Positions 34,906 through 43,448 of a stretch of 64,000 nt of DNA are shown here, piece by piece. The stretch comes from Phycobacter sedimenti (GTDB taxonomy: Bacteria > Pseudomonadota > Alphaproteobacteria > Rhodobacterales > Rhodobacteraceae). The stretch covers positions 1 to 64,000 of the forward strand of contig NZ_JBBVGR010000007.1 of the NCBI RefSeq assembly GCF_038148855.1. Reading direction: 5' to 3'. The position numbers and the translations under genes are program-made. Within the stretch, counting starts at the first letter, position 1; the number at the start of each line of letters is the position of its first letter. The notes below the pieces were generated by a model. It was not told where the DNA came from and did not search any database. It worked only from the letters and a program-made list of their open reading frames with translations.

Positions 34906-37097
34906 TGCGTCACACTCCGCACGGCTGCAGTACCGATCAGCGTCATACTGAAGTCGGGATTGCGGCGCAGAAGCAGCGTCCGTTCCTTCCCGACCGGCAA
35001 GGCCCCGATGTCGACCTCATCGGCGACCATGAAATCCATGGTCATGCCCGGCATTCCGATCTCGACCATTGGTCCGTGGGTGATATTGGCCATCCGCGCC
35101 TCTGCATCCACGGCATTGATCGTGCCCGAGACCTCCATCGGCGGCGTGATCAGGGCGGCTGCACTCAGCACCATCGTCATGCCGTCCGGCCGTGCGAAGG
35201 TCAGCGACATTTCCCGATCTGTCTCCAGCGCCGCCAGATCGAGCGCATCGTCCACGGCAAATTCCATGGTCATGCCCGGCATCCCGATTTCGGATATGGG
35301 GCCATGGGTGATCGTCGCGCGACCTGCGGCGACATCGATGGCATCGATAGTGCCCGAAACGACGATGGGAGCAACCGCGGCTTGCGGCGCTGCCTCCTCG
35401 CGGGGCGCCTCTTTCTCCGACATGGCTTCACCGCGCACGGCGATGATCGAGAACATGCCATCCTCATCCTTGGCCAGATCGAATTCGATGGGCGCGTTGA
35501 GTTCCACCGTCGCAGGATCGACACCGGAGAGCGCCAGATCCATCTGCATGGCCGGCCAGCCCAGCTCCGGGATCGGTCCGTGATCGAGTGTGAGCTTTCC
35601 ATCCGGCGTCACGGCCAGCGCCATTCCCGTCCCGGTCGCGGCGACACCATCATCAGGAGTAAGCTCAATCAGGCTCAGCACTCCATCCGCACCCCGCGCA
35701 ACCCGGAAGGCAACCTCCTCTCCCACGCTCAGACGGTCGAGGCCCACGTCGGCGCGCACGGGAAACTCGGATGTCATGGCGGGCCAATCGAGGCTTTCCA
35801 GCGCACCGTGCCGCAGGGTTGCAATCCTGCGGTCCGCATCGAGAGCGACAAGCGTGCCGGTGCCGCGTGCGGGTTCCTCGGCGGTCGGAGCCATGCGCAT
35901 GAAACCTGCGCTCAGCGCACTTTCGCTGTCGATCAGGAACTGGGCAGAGGCGACGACCTCTTCCCCGGGCGCAAGGCCCTGCAGGATTTCCGTGCGTCCG
36001 CCTTCTGCGAAACTGTCACGCAGACCGGTTGTGACAAGACGTGGGCGGAACGTACCTTCGCCCGTCTTGAGAATGACCCGTTCCGCCGCCCCGGTGCGTA
36101 TAACCGCTTCGGAAGGGATGGTCAGCACTTGGTGGCTTTCCTGCGGCACGAGGCTGACGCTTCCGAACATCCCGGGACGCAACAGACCTTCGGAATTGTC
36201 AAAGCGAAGGCGCACTGGAAGGGTCCGGGTGCGCTGGTCAAGCTCGGGATAAATGTAGTCGATCTTCCCCTCAAAGCTGCGCCCCGGCAGATGCTCGAAC
36301 CGGGCAACGGCAGCCATGTCTTCTTTCAGACGCGCTATGTCACGTTCAAAGACGTCTACGATCAGCCACACTTCGCTCAGGTCCGTGATCGAGACGGCCT
36401 GCGTTCCGGGCTGCAGGAACATGCCATCGGCCGCTTCGAGCGCAACAACGATGCCATCTCTTGGGGCTTCGATTGCGATCCTGCGGGCAGGCTCCCCCGT
36501 TCTTTCAATCTCCGCGATCTGCCGGTCCGACGCCCCGTGGCTGCGCAGCTTATTACGTTCTGCTTCGAGGGACAGCGTGGTCCCATTTTTCAGCGCTCTC
36601 GTGAAATCGAAGCTTGCAACACCGAATTCCGGCGAGAAGAGCTCAAAGAGTATGTCCCCCTTGCGGACAACATCCCCAACCGCGCGCACGTTCAGGACCT
36701 CGATCCAGCCATCCACGCGCGTGTGCACATGACTGGTAAGATGCTCATCATATCCCACGAAGCCGACCGTTTCGATCCGCGGCGCCACGTCCGTGACGCG
36801 GGCCACCGCGGTGCGTACGCCGACTGCGTTGATCTCGGCGGCGTTCAGGGTGACTTCGGACGGGTCCCCCGTCGGCTCCTGCCCTGCATAGACCGGGATC
36901 AGATCCATACCCATCGGAGACTTCCCGGGACCTGGCTGGCGAAAGTTCGGGTCCATCGGGGCGACCCAGTAAAGAATCTCCGGTCCGCCTGCCCCCGACG
37001 AAAGCGCCGGGTTCAGGTAAAACCGTTCAAGAAAAATGCCGCCTGCCGTTCCCGCCGCAAGGGCTAGGATGGCAAGAGCCGTGTGGCGTCCACGCAT
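34902..37097 (-). CDS. CusB-like adaptor with four C-terminal CusF-like domains
   Basis: This 731-residue membrane-fusion protein is much longer than ordinary CusB (about 400 residues). Residues 1-25 anchor it; a YHS-like metal-binding motif (WVAPMDPNFRQPGPGKSPMG) is followed by the barrel-sandwich, alpha-hairpin and beta-barrel parts to about 400. Then come four CusF-like units at about 412-475, 487-550, 578-643 and 655-712. The core motifs are WPAMTSEF, WPAMQMDL, MPGMTMEF and MPGMTMDF. Unit 1 lacks the second Met, and units 3 and 4 have Met in place of the metal-capping Trp. GGAGG before the ATG at 37097 supports the start over the GTG at 37100. It is coupled to the pump gene. Confidence 0.9.
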   Translation of the reverse strand: MRGRHTALAILALAAGTAGGIFLERFYLNPALSSGAGGPEILYWVAPMDPNFRQPGPGKSPMGMDLIPVYAGQEPTGDPSEVTLNAAEINAVGVRTAVARVTDVAPRIETVGFVGYDEHLTSHVHTRVDGWIEVLNVRAVGDVVRKGDILFELFSPEFGVASFDFTRALKNGTTLSLEAERNKLRSHGASDRQIAEIERTGEPARRIAIEAPRDGIVVALEAADGMFLQPGTQAVSITDLSEVWLIVDVFERDIARLKEDMAAVARFEHLPGRSFEGKIDYIYPELDQRTRTLPVRLRFDNSEGLLRPGMFGSVSLVPQESHQVLTIPSEAVIRTGAAERVILKTGEGTFRPRLVTTGLRDSFAEGGRTEILQGLAPGEEVVASAQFLIDSESALSAGFMRMAPTAEEPARGTGTLVALDADRRIATLRHGALESLDWPAMTSEFPVRADVGLDRLSVGEEVAFRVARGADGVLSLIELTPDDGVAATGTGMALAVTPDGKLTLDHGPIPELGWPAMQMDLALSGVDPATVELNAPIEFDLAKDEDGMFSIIAVRGEAMSEKEAPREEAAPQAAVAPIVVSGTIDAIDVAAGRATITHGPISEIGMPGMTMEFAVDDALDLAALETDREMSLTFARPDGMTMVLSAAALITPPMEVSGTINAVDAEARMANITHGPMVEIGMPGMTMDFMVADEVDIGALPVGKERTLLLRRNPDFSMTLIGTAAVRSVTQ

Positions 37098-37153
37098 CAC
37101 AACCTCCTGTAAGCCGATCCGCGATGGGTCGGCCGATATTCTAAGAAAGACCC

Positions 37154-37168
37154 GGACCCTCAGGGTCC
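37154..37168. other. Perfect inverted repeat between copper-operon genes
   Basis: GGACCCT-C-AGGGTCC, with outer GACCC and GGGTC arms, sits between the small exported protein and the adaptor gene. It has no T run. It could be an mRNA processing or attenuation hairpin. Confidence 0.4.
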
Positions 37169-37190
37169 AACACGGGTCGGAAAGAACACG

Positions 37191-37673
37191 TCAGGAGAGA
37201 CGGGGAGGACGTTCCGGAAGCGGAACAGCTAAAGAGCGAACAGCCGTTCGTTCCAAGCAGTGTCCAGAGCTGTGGCACCCGAGTTCAGGACGCATCAAGG
37301 CAGCCATGTTCTGTAATTCAGAGACACAACAAGGCGCTATGTGACAGCTTGAACCGGCATCAGCCTCGGGCTCGCAACAGTCGTGCTCAAGATCGCTGGA
37401 CTGCTGCCCGCCAGTATGGTGGTGGGGGACAAGGTTCATGGTTTCACCAGCGAGGCCGACAGAAGCCCTGCCCACATTCTGAGGGATCGATGCCGCAGAC
37501 AGTGTCGAAACCATCAGAGCGAGGCTGATGATTTGTGCCAACATGCACCTGAAAAACCGATGAGCAAACATGCTTCCCATATGGGCCATATAGTCTTCCA
37601 AGACCGAGGCGACAATAGGGTTCAAGCTCTTCCCGGTACCGAGCAATCCGGCCTGTCTTTGCGAGGACATCAT
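37191..37673 (-). CDS. Small exported His/Cys-rich protein, first gene of copper operon
   Basis: The protein of up to 160 residues is not assigned to a family. A hydrophobic segment (RCMLAQIISLALMVSTLSAAS) near residues 39-60 looks like a signal or anchor, so an internal start (for instance MAHMGSMFAHRFF) is possible. The remainder contains PHHHTGGQ, EHDCCEPE, SSCHIAPCC and CHSSGHC, a good metal-binding composition. It lies upstream of the adaptor gene on the same strand and about 150 bases after the operator-bearing promoter. A periplasmic metal buffer or small sensor is likely, but this is inferred from composition and place. Confidence 0.55.
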   Translation of the reverse strand: MMSSQRQAGLLGTGKSLNPIVASVLEDYMAHMGSMFAHRFFRCMLAQIISLALMVSTLSAASIPQNVGRASVGLAGETMNLVPHHHTGGQQSSDLEHDCCEPEADAGSSCHIAPCCVSELQNMAALMRPELGCHSSGHCLERTAVRSLAVPLPERPPRLS

Positions 37674-37804
37674 GGAACACTCTTAGGACTTAACCCGAGA
37701 AGACAGAACCCAGCGCCAGAGGCAGACGTCAGACAGCTTAGGCGCCTCCTGGCTTCCCTGTTCAAATGAGACTTAATGAGGTCAATCGCCGCCAATAGGG
37801 CAGC

Positions 37805-37840
37805 TTAATAGGCATAGCCAATACTATTGTCAACCGACAA
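37805..37840 (-). promoter_or_regulatory. Promoter with operator for copper-efflux operon
   Basis: Minus-strand TTGACA (37828-37833) and TATTAA (37805-37810) have 17-base spacing, close to a sigma-70 consensus. TTGTC-AACC-GACAA (37827-37840) covers the -35 box. The normal 17-base spacing argues against CueR/MerR-type control, which uses a long spacer; a repressor at the -35 is more likely. Confidence 0.65.
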
Positions 37841-37967
37841 TTATGTGTCACGAGTTATCTTTGCACACCACAGTGAAAGCTTGGACCCAATGGCGCCCCC
37901 GTTTTTCCCCAGCTCTTGCGACAGCTATCCGCGTCTCAAGTTCGCGCACCAGGATGACCCAGCTGAC

Positions 37968-38912
37968 TTAAGCAGCGAGCAAATCCCCCTGCATCTTGGC
38001 GAAGAGCTCGACATCCTCTTCCGGGCTTTCGAACAGGTGCCCGTATACATCCATCGTCATGTTGATCGACGAATGGCCAAGCAGCGCCTGGATCTTCTTG
38101 GGTGGCCAGTTCTGCTCGATGAACAGTGAGGCTGCAGCGTGGCGCAAGGCATGGAAGCTGAACTTTGGCCGCCCTTCCTCGTCTACGATCCCATTCTCCA
38201 CAAGAAGGGGCACCAGAACGCGATTGTGGATGTTGGAGTGGTTCTCGATCTTGCCCTTGCCATTCGGGAACACGAGATCGAGATCCCCCTTTGGGCAATC
38301 TGCACGCCATGTGGTCAGAGCATTGAAAACGATCGGGGCCATCGGGATGCTGCGCTTGCTGGTCCGGCTTTTCGGCTTTCCCATGTCGTTGAAACGGTCA
38401 GCCCGTTTCTGGACGTGAATAAGCTTGCGATCAAAGTCGACACACTCCCACGTCAGGCCACGCAGTTCACTGATCCGCATGCCGGTGAAGATCGCGGTGA
38501 CAATCAAGGGGCGGTGACGGTCCGGCACATTGTCGAGCATCGTCCGGATCTCATCCTTGGTGGGAATGGTGCGCTCCTCTTCGTCGCGCCGGTTCCGCGG
38601 CAGCTTCACATCCCTTGCCACATTGTGACTCATCCACTCCCGATCCAGCGCCTCGCCCAGTGCAGATCGCAGACTGCCAAGCACCTTCTTGGTCATGGCC
38701 CGAGAAAGGCCTTCATCCTGTAGATCGTCCAGAAAGTCCTTCACATCCGCCCGGGTCAGATCTGCGACCAGCAGATCACCGATCTTCTTGTCGATATGAT
38801 GGTCGACATGACCCCGATAGCTCCGGATCGTTGCCCGCTCCAGATTGTTGCGTTCACACTGCTTCAGCCAAGCATCGCAGGCATTGCGGACGGTCTTTGC
38901 AGGACGGCTCAT
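37968..38912 (-). CDS. Tyrosine recombinase (island integrase)
   Basis: This 314-residue integrase has an N-terminal SAM-like core-binding domain (about 1-110) and a catalytic domain with Arg in TGMRISELRGL, His-x-x-Arg in HALRHAAAS, His in LGHSS and Tyr in MDVYGHLF. The start at 38912 is preferred to 38939 because GAGGTG precedes it. The gene lies 7.5 kb inside the inner attachment site rather than beside it or the tRNA, so the island has been rearranged or the enzyme serves another site. A C-terminal remnant of a sister integrase is at 23037-23114. Confidence 0.9.
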   Translation of the reverse strand: MSRPAKTVRNACDAWLKQCERNNLERATIRSYRGHVDHHIDKKIGDLLVADLTRADVKDFLDDLQDEGLSRAMTKKVLGSLRSALGEALDREWMSHNVARDVKLPRNRRDEEERTIPTKDEIRTMLDNVPDRHRPLIVTAIFTGMRISELRGLTWECVDFDRKLIHVQKRADRFNDMGKPKSRTSKRSIPMAPIVFNALTTWRADCPKGDLDLVFPNGKGKIENHSNIHNRVLVPLLVENGIVDEEGRPKFSFHALRHAAASLFIEQNWPPKKIQALLGHSSINMTMDVYGHLFESPEEDVELFAKMQGDLLAA

Positions 38913-39038
38913 ATGCACCTCTACGTTTGAAACTCTCATGTGAGCATTATACTCTGCCCGGGAACGTCCGTCGGGCTATTTCCCTGTCCGGACATAAGAA
39001 ATTCAAACGGATGAGGTATTGCGCAGTAAGAAACACCA

Positions 39039-39056
39039 GTGATATGTGAATATCAC
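39039..39056. promoter_or_regulatory. Perfect inverted repeat between integrase and HTH gene
   Basis: GTGATAT-GTGA-ATATCAC lies between the divergent starts at 38912 and 39093, the place for an operator shared by integrase and regulator. Confidence 0.5.
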
Positions 39057-39092
39057 ATTTACGTACTGACTACGCAAAAGATAAACCCAACA

Positions 39093-39797
39093 ATGCCCAC
39101 CTTCTATTTCTATGCGCTGATTTCACATGGACCAAACCCACGCTACCGACCCAAAGAGTATCGTAAAACGCTAGCATCATATAAGAACTTCGAAACCCTG
39201 CTGGCGAAACGAAATCTAGATACGGAGTTCGAGGTTCTTTTCGATTATTCCCGGCAGGTAAATGACCTCTCTTCACTACCGATCCTGACGGGGCTGCTCG
39301 AAATATCAACAAATCAGGGGCGTGGCTTCTACACAGATGACTTCCGCCGGATCTTTTCACGATGCTCCCTTGATAACCGCATAGCTCTCCTCAACGAGAT
39401 CCGAGAGAATGGACAGCATTTCAAAGACCTCCGAACCGGCCGGTCCATTACCGAGTTCAGCGATAATCAAGCCAGATCAATCGTCTTCCACGAAGGCCCA
39501 GTCAGGTTTCAGATTGCAGGCGAACCTGAGAAAACAGAACCCACGGCCAAAGGGAGACGACAGACAGCCCTGGCAACAGCAGTCTCAAGACGTGCTCGGG
39601 CATACATGGCCGACAAGAAAGCAGAAGAGCTCGCAAAGCTAAGGGAAGAGCTTTCGTCAGCCGATCACATCCCCACCCTGAAGGAGATCACAGATGAAGC
39701 AAACGCCCGGGGCATCAAGACAACACGGGGAAAAGACTGGTCTGTTGCTTCAGTGCAGCGACAGTTGAAACGACTGCAAAACAAGCAGGCGCCGTGA
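39093..39797 (+). CDS. Recombinase-like helix-turn-helix protein
   Basis: This 234-residue protein ends in a basic helical region (LKEITDEANARGIKTTRGKD, WSVASVQRQLKRLQNK) that resembles the DNA-binding C terminus of serine recombinases, where new-gene alignments read ARGITTPRG. The N terminus (YFYALISHGPNPRYRPKEYR, LLAKRNLDTEFEVLFDYS) only vaguely recalls a resolvase fold and lacks a convincing catalytic Ser, so it may have become a regulator. The start at 39093 lies outside the inverted repeat; a start at 39039 would begin inside it. It is divergent from the integrase. Confidence 0.55.
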   Translation: MPTFYFYALISHGPNPRYRPKEYRKTLASYKNFETLLAKRNLDTEFEVLFDYSRQVNDLSSLPILTGLLEISTNQGRGFYTDDFRRIFSRCSLDNRIALLNEIRENGQHFKDLRTGRSITEFSDNQARSIVFHEGPVRFQIAGEPEKTEPTAKGRRQTALATAVSRRARAYMADKKAEELAKLREELSSADHIPTLKEITDEANARGIKTTRGKDWSVASVQRQLKRLQNKQAP

Positions 39798-40401
39798 CTC
39801 TCAGATCCCGCAGAAGCAAGCAATACAGGGGAAAGAACAAAGCGGTAAGATCAACAGCCTTCCAAGGGGAGAGCACAGCAGAGAGAGGGATCTATAAGAT
39901 CTGTGTTGGAGAGAACTGATGCTCACATTCTTTCAGCGCCCCAGAACACTCACCTCTTACAGAGACGTAGCAGTGGCTGAAATTCGTCAAAACGCCGTGC
40001 TCGTAATATTTAAAGAATTTAAGAAGTAATAAGTAAGAGAAGAATCTAGTCATTAGGTGGGCGGATCCGCCCTCAACTTCGAATTCAGCGGAAAATCGAT
40101 GCTTCACTCAACCCTGGTTGCCCCGGACAGAGCTGATGCGATCTGAGCCCCAAAAGGCCCAAAACGCTCATTTTGGTGAAGAAAAGTTTCGGGCACGCGG
40201 ATGATGGGCCGGTTTTGCCGCGGGTATTGCATACCAACGGGAGGCAGAACCGGAAACTAAACCTCTCAAATGTCGCCCCTGAAGGGCAACCCGCCCTTAG
40301 CATCGCCCTACCCTTCAAAACCCACGACCCTGCGCTCACGCGCAACATTTGAGCCCCTCAGAGCACATCCGGGCGCAAGGGGAAGGGCTCTGGCGGAAAG
40401 G
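39798..40401. other. 600-bp non-coding stretch, possible origin region
   Basis: No gene is convincing here. GATCT-ATA-AGATC (39889-39901) is a perfect small palindrome, and 40007-40055 is notably AT-rich with runs of A and TAA. The adjacent gene encodes a Rep-like protein reading towards this stretch. No clear iterons were seen by eye. Confidence 0.4.
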
Positions 40402-41712
40402 TCAGCCTGCCCAGTCTTTTGACAGGCGATCCAGGGCACGGTTCACCTTCTTGTTCATCTCCTCCCAGGAGACCAACCGGCCCTTCCGGCGCAGCGTGAC
40501 GGGCTTGTCGGCAAGTACCCCCTGCTTATGACGACAGAGGTTTATATCATGGATGGCCCGGTGCAGCCGATCCAGCCCGTAGACGCCGCTGCGCTTGAAA
40601 ACCTCGATCTCGCTGGCCTTGACGGGAAAGCCGAGCAAGGCCGTCTCGCAGGGGACGCCAAAGGTTGGCAGGAAAAACTCGAAGACCAGCTTACGCAGTT
40701 CCTTCTGGAAGTCGAACCCGTAAAGGTCCGCAACCCGCTCTAGGCCAATCGCCCCGTGGCCACCGACCTCGCCCTCCTCCGCTTTCAGGGTCACTTCAAG
40801 GCGGGCGCGGCAGTCTTTCAATCGCAGGGGCACGGCCGTCCCGGCCTCTGGGTCGCGCCGGTCAGTGGACTTGTCCATGCTCCGTAGCGAGACGACCTCT
40901 TCCCGCGCCCCGATATAGGCAGTCCGATCAACGGCGGGCTGGGTGTGTTTCTTCAGGTCCAGCGGCACGAAGGCGGATGCAGGCAGGTCGTACTTTGCGG
41001 TCAGCGGAACGATTGACGCAGACAGATCGGCGGCGCTGGGGTTCAACAGGAAGGTTGCCCCGTCTCCCCCGTAAGCGCCCCCGTAGGTTCGCGGCCATCC
41101 TCGCTCGCTTTCCGTCAGGACTGGTTCCGGCCTCAGATGACGCCGCAATATATCCACCATCTGCCAGCGCAGAAGGTTGAGCTCGGTCTCGCTGCGGGTG
41201 GCGGGCTTTGTCGCGTAGAAGTCCACGGAGACTTCGATGCCCATCAGGAACAGTGCATCCGGCGTCTGTTCCGGTACGTATTTCTCAACGATCTTCTCAA
41301 GAACCCTGCGCAGCACTTGGGGATTGGGTTGCTGAAACCGCAGAAGGAAGCGCGTTCCCTTGTAGCCGCTCCTTCGATCTGGTCCTGAGACAAAGATTGT
41401 CGATTGAGAGCCCAACTCTTCCAGCATGCGCGTTATGGCCCGGTGGAGATTGACTGCCTGGCGTTTATCGGGGGTTTCAAGGAAGAGTTCCAGCCAGTCG
41501 ATCTCTGCCTTGCATCTGTATTGGTTCAGATCAATCTGCGGATGGGCAATCAAACGGTCACGCAGTACCGGCTGAACGGAAGCACCGGCCTTAGTCGGCG
41601 TGTACGGCTGCACGTCATAGCGGAGCGAGGGAAGCGCCTTTGTGGAGGGCCAATCAGGCGCTTCGGTAAAGGCAAGAGGCACCTCAAAGAGGGACAAGGA
41701 CAGAACAGTCAT
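40402..41712 (-). CDS. Hypothetical protein, weakly replication-initiator-like
   Basis: This 436-residue protein is not assigned with confidence. It has no signal peptide or membrane helix. Segments such as CKAEIDWLELFLETPDKRQA and DALFLMGIEVSVDFYATK recall the beta-strand-rich N-terminal part of replication initiation factors, and the C terminus is basic and helical (EMNKKVNRALDRLSKDW). It lies among island mobility genes, divergent from an XRE regulator gene. A replication initiator for an excised circle is a possibility; a phage-type hypothetical protein is the alternative. Confidence 0.45.
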   Translation of the reverse strand: MTVLSLSLFEVPLAFTEAPDWPSTKALPSLRYDVQPYTPTKAGASVQPVLRDRLIAHPQIDLNQYRCKAEIDWLELFLETPDKRQAVNLHRAITRMLEELGSQSTIFVSGPDRRSGYKGTRFLLRFQQPNPQVLRRVLEKIVEKYVPEQTPDALFLMGIEVSVDFYATKPATRSETELNLLRWQMVDILRRHLRPEPVLTESERGWPRTYGGAYGGDGATFLLNPSAADLSASIVPLTAKYDLPASAFVPLDLKKHTQPAVDRTAYIGAREEVVSLRSMDKSTDRRDPEAGTAVPLRLKDCRARLEVTLKAEEGEVGGHGAIGLERVADLYGFDFQKELRKLVFEFFLPTFGVPCETALLGFPVKASEIEVFKRSGVYGLDRLHRAIHDINLCRHKQGVLADKPVTLRRKGRLVSWEEMNKKVNRALDRLSKDWAG

Positions 41713-42032
41713 GTTTTCAGTGTGGTTTCAACAGCTAGGCGCAGGCCCCGCGCTTTCCGACAAGACCAAACTCCGTTTTATCCCCGCAGAAAACCCGCCC
41801 GGATTTGCGTTTTTCATCACGGGGAAAAGGGCCATGTCCGAAGTCCTAGACAGAGGTGGAAGTGCTTACAAGGCCATGCCTTGATCCAAGGGTGCCTTGG
41901 AGACTGGACCTTATAGAGGTGCGAGGGGCGATACGGGTTTCATGTGTGAAAGGGCTGTGCAACAATCCTAAAAAGGACCCCTCTTGCGCAACTATCATAG
42001 CTCATCGATCAACAGATGAACGGAGTTATGAC

Positions 42033-42455
42033 ATGCCCTACAGCACCACAGCGGCCAGGCTGGCAAAAGGTATCAAGGCAAGCGGGTTGACCCACCGGGA
42101 GATTGCAGACCGCTGCGGCTTCAAACAGGCCGAGATCATTTCCGAGATGGCAAGCGGAGAATTACGCGTGCCGCTGGAACAGATCCAGGCCCTGGCACAT
42201 ACCTTGGGCCTGGATGAGCGCAAGTTCCTGATCATCGCCATTCAGGAATACTATCCCGGGGTTCAGGAGGTACTTGTAGAAACGCTGGGCTTGCAGCTGC
42301 CAGATTCAGAGCTCGGGATTGCTCTCATGTTCCGCATGGCCTCCTTGAGAGGCAATATCGAAACCGAAGAAATCTTCCGGGCCTGCCAGAAACCCTATGC
42401 AGACAGAGAAAACCAAAGAGTTGGCCCTACGTGCTCGGACAAAACGCCACCATAG
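42033..42455 (+). CDS. XRE-type transcriptional regulator (copy 2 of 3)
   Basis: This 140-residue protein has an N-terminal helix-turn-helix (THREIADRCGFKQAEIISEM, about 18-45) followed by a conserved helical region (LAHTLGLDERKFLIIAIQEY). After GNIETE the ending (EIFRACQKPYADRENQ...) differs from copies 1 and 3, as if the 3' end had been replaced. CGGAG seven bases before the ATG supports this start; the longer frame upstream is not needed. The 70 bases before the ATG are almost identical to those before copy 3. It is divergent from the Rep-like gene, which it may control. Confidence 0.8.
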   Translation: MPYSTTAARLAKGIKASGLTHREIADRCGFKQAEIISEMASGELRVPLEQIQALAHTLGLDERKFLIIAIQEYYPGVQEVLVETLGLQLPDSELGIALMFRMASLRGNIETEEIFRACQKPYADRENQRVGPTCSDKTPP

Positions 42456-42565
42456 CCGGAGGATTCATCCTTTTGATGGCTTCAGCCCCCTGCCGTCATG
42501 ACAAAGCCTGTCGGCAGGGGGGCGCGGCCTTTGCCGTGCAGGGAGTCCGCTTCCCAACATGTCGC

Positions 42566-43348
42566 TTACCCAAGCGTTACATCCAGAAAGAGCATAACGA
42601 CCAATCCTATCGCGAGGCCTAGCGTCGCTTGCTTTTGGTGTCCACTTCTATGCGTTTCGGGGATGATCTCGTGGCTTATGACATAGAGCATGGCTCCGGC
42701 GGCAAATGCCAGCCCCCAAGGTAGAAACGGCTCTGAAACCGCAATCATCGCGGCTCCTATCGTCCCGCCCAGTGGTTCGGCCAGACCAGTCAGGGCCGCA
42801 ATGCCCCAAGCCCGCCTTCGATCATATCCTTCCCCGAGTAGCGCGACCGCCACAGCCAACCCCTCGGGCAGGTTCTGTAGCCCGATGCCGATGGCAAGGG
42901 GCATCCCGCCTGATAGCCCGTGTGCGCCAAAACCGACTCCAACGGCCAGGCCTTCCGGAAAATTGTGGATCGTAATCGCAATAATGAACAACCAGATCTG
43001 CCGCAAAGAAGCGCTATCAGGCCCCTCGCGGCCCGAAGTAAAATGCTCGTGTGGCAGTGTTTCGTTCAGCCAAGCGATAGCAGCCATACCTGCCAGGATT
43101 CCGATGACTGCAATGGCTGCGGGGATCGCACCGGGTCCGTATCGCAGGCCAGCATCCTCGATTGCCGGAATAATCAGCGAGAAGAATGAGGCCGAGAGCA
43201 TGACACCAGCGGCAAAGCCCAAGGACATGTCCCGAAAGCTACGGCTGATAGTCCGTCCAAACAGCACAGGGATTGCGCCCACCGCCGTCATCATCCCTGC
43301 GGCAAGGCTGCCCGAAAACCCCAGCAGAAGTTGAACTGAAAGATCCAA
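42566..43348 (-). CDS. ZIP-family metal transporter
   Basis: This 260-residue inner-membrane protein has eight predicted helices. The ZIP metal-site motifs are in helix IV, IHNFPEGLAVGVGFG, and helix V, NLPEGLAVAVALLGEGY. ZIP proteins import Zn(II), Fe(II) or other divalent metals. The variable cytoplasmic loop is short with only HEHFTSGREGPD. Its neighbours are copper export and stress genes, so it may balance metal uptake within the island. Confidence 0.88.
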   Translation of the reverse strand: MDLSVQLLLGFSGSLAAGMMTAVGAIPVLFGRTISRSFRDMSLGFAAGVMLSASFFSLIIPAIEDAGLRYGPGAIPAAIAVIGILAGMAAIAWLNETLPHEHFTSGREGPDSASLRQIWLFIIAITIHNFPEGLAVGVGFGAHGLSGGMPLAIGIGLQNLPEGLAVAVALLGEGYDRRRAWGIAALTGLAEPLGGTIGAAMIAVSEPFLPWGLAFAAGAMLYVISHEIIPETHRSGHQKQATLGLAIGLVVMLFLDVTLG

Positions 43349-43448
43349 TGTCAGCCTCTGTTTTCAGGGAAATCTACGCTCGGCCGGACGTCCAGCCGAG
43401 CGAAAGTCATGGCAATCACTCAGAGATCGAAGCAGACGGCGGCGTTCG

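Noticed and set aside
34905..37067. 720-residue plus-strand frame opposite the adaptor gene
   Set aside because: It mirrors the CusB-like gene codon for codon and has a His/Arg-rich composition with no fold; the minus strand is coupled to cusA.
37805..37840. CueR/MerR-type copper promoter
   Set aside because: The -35 and -10 boxes are 17 bases apart and the inverted repeat lies on the -35, not in a 19-20-base spacer.
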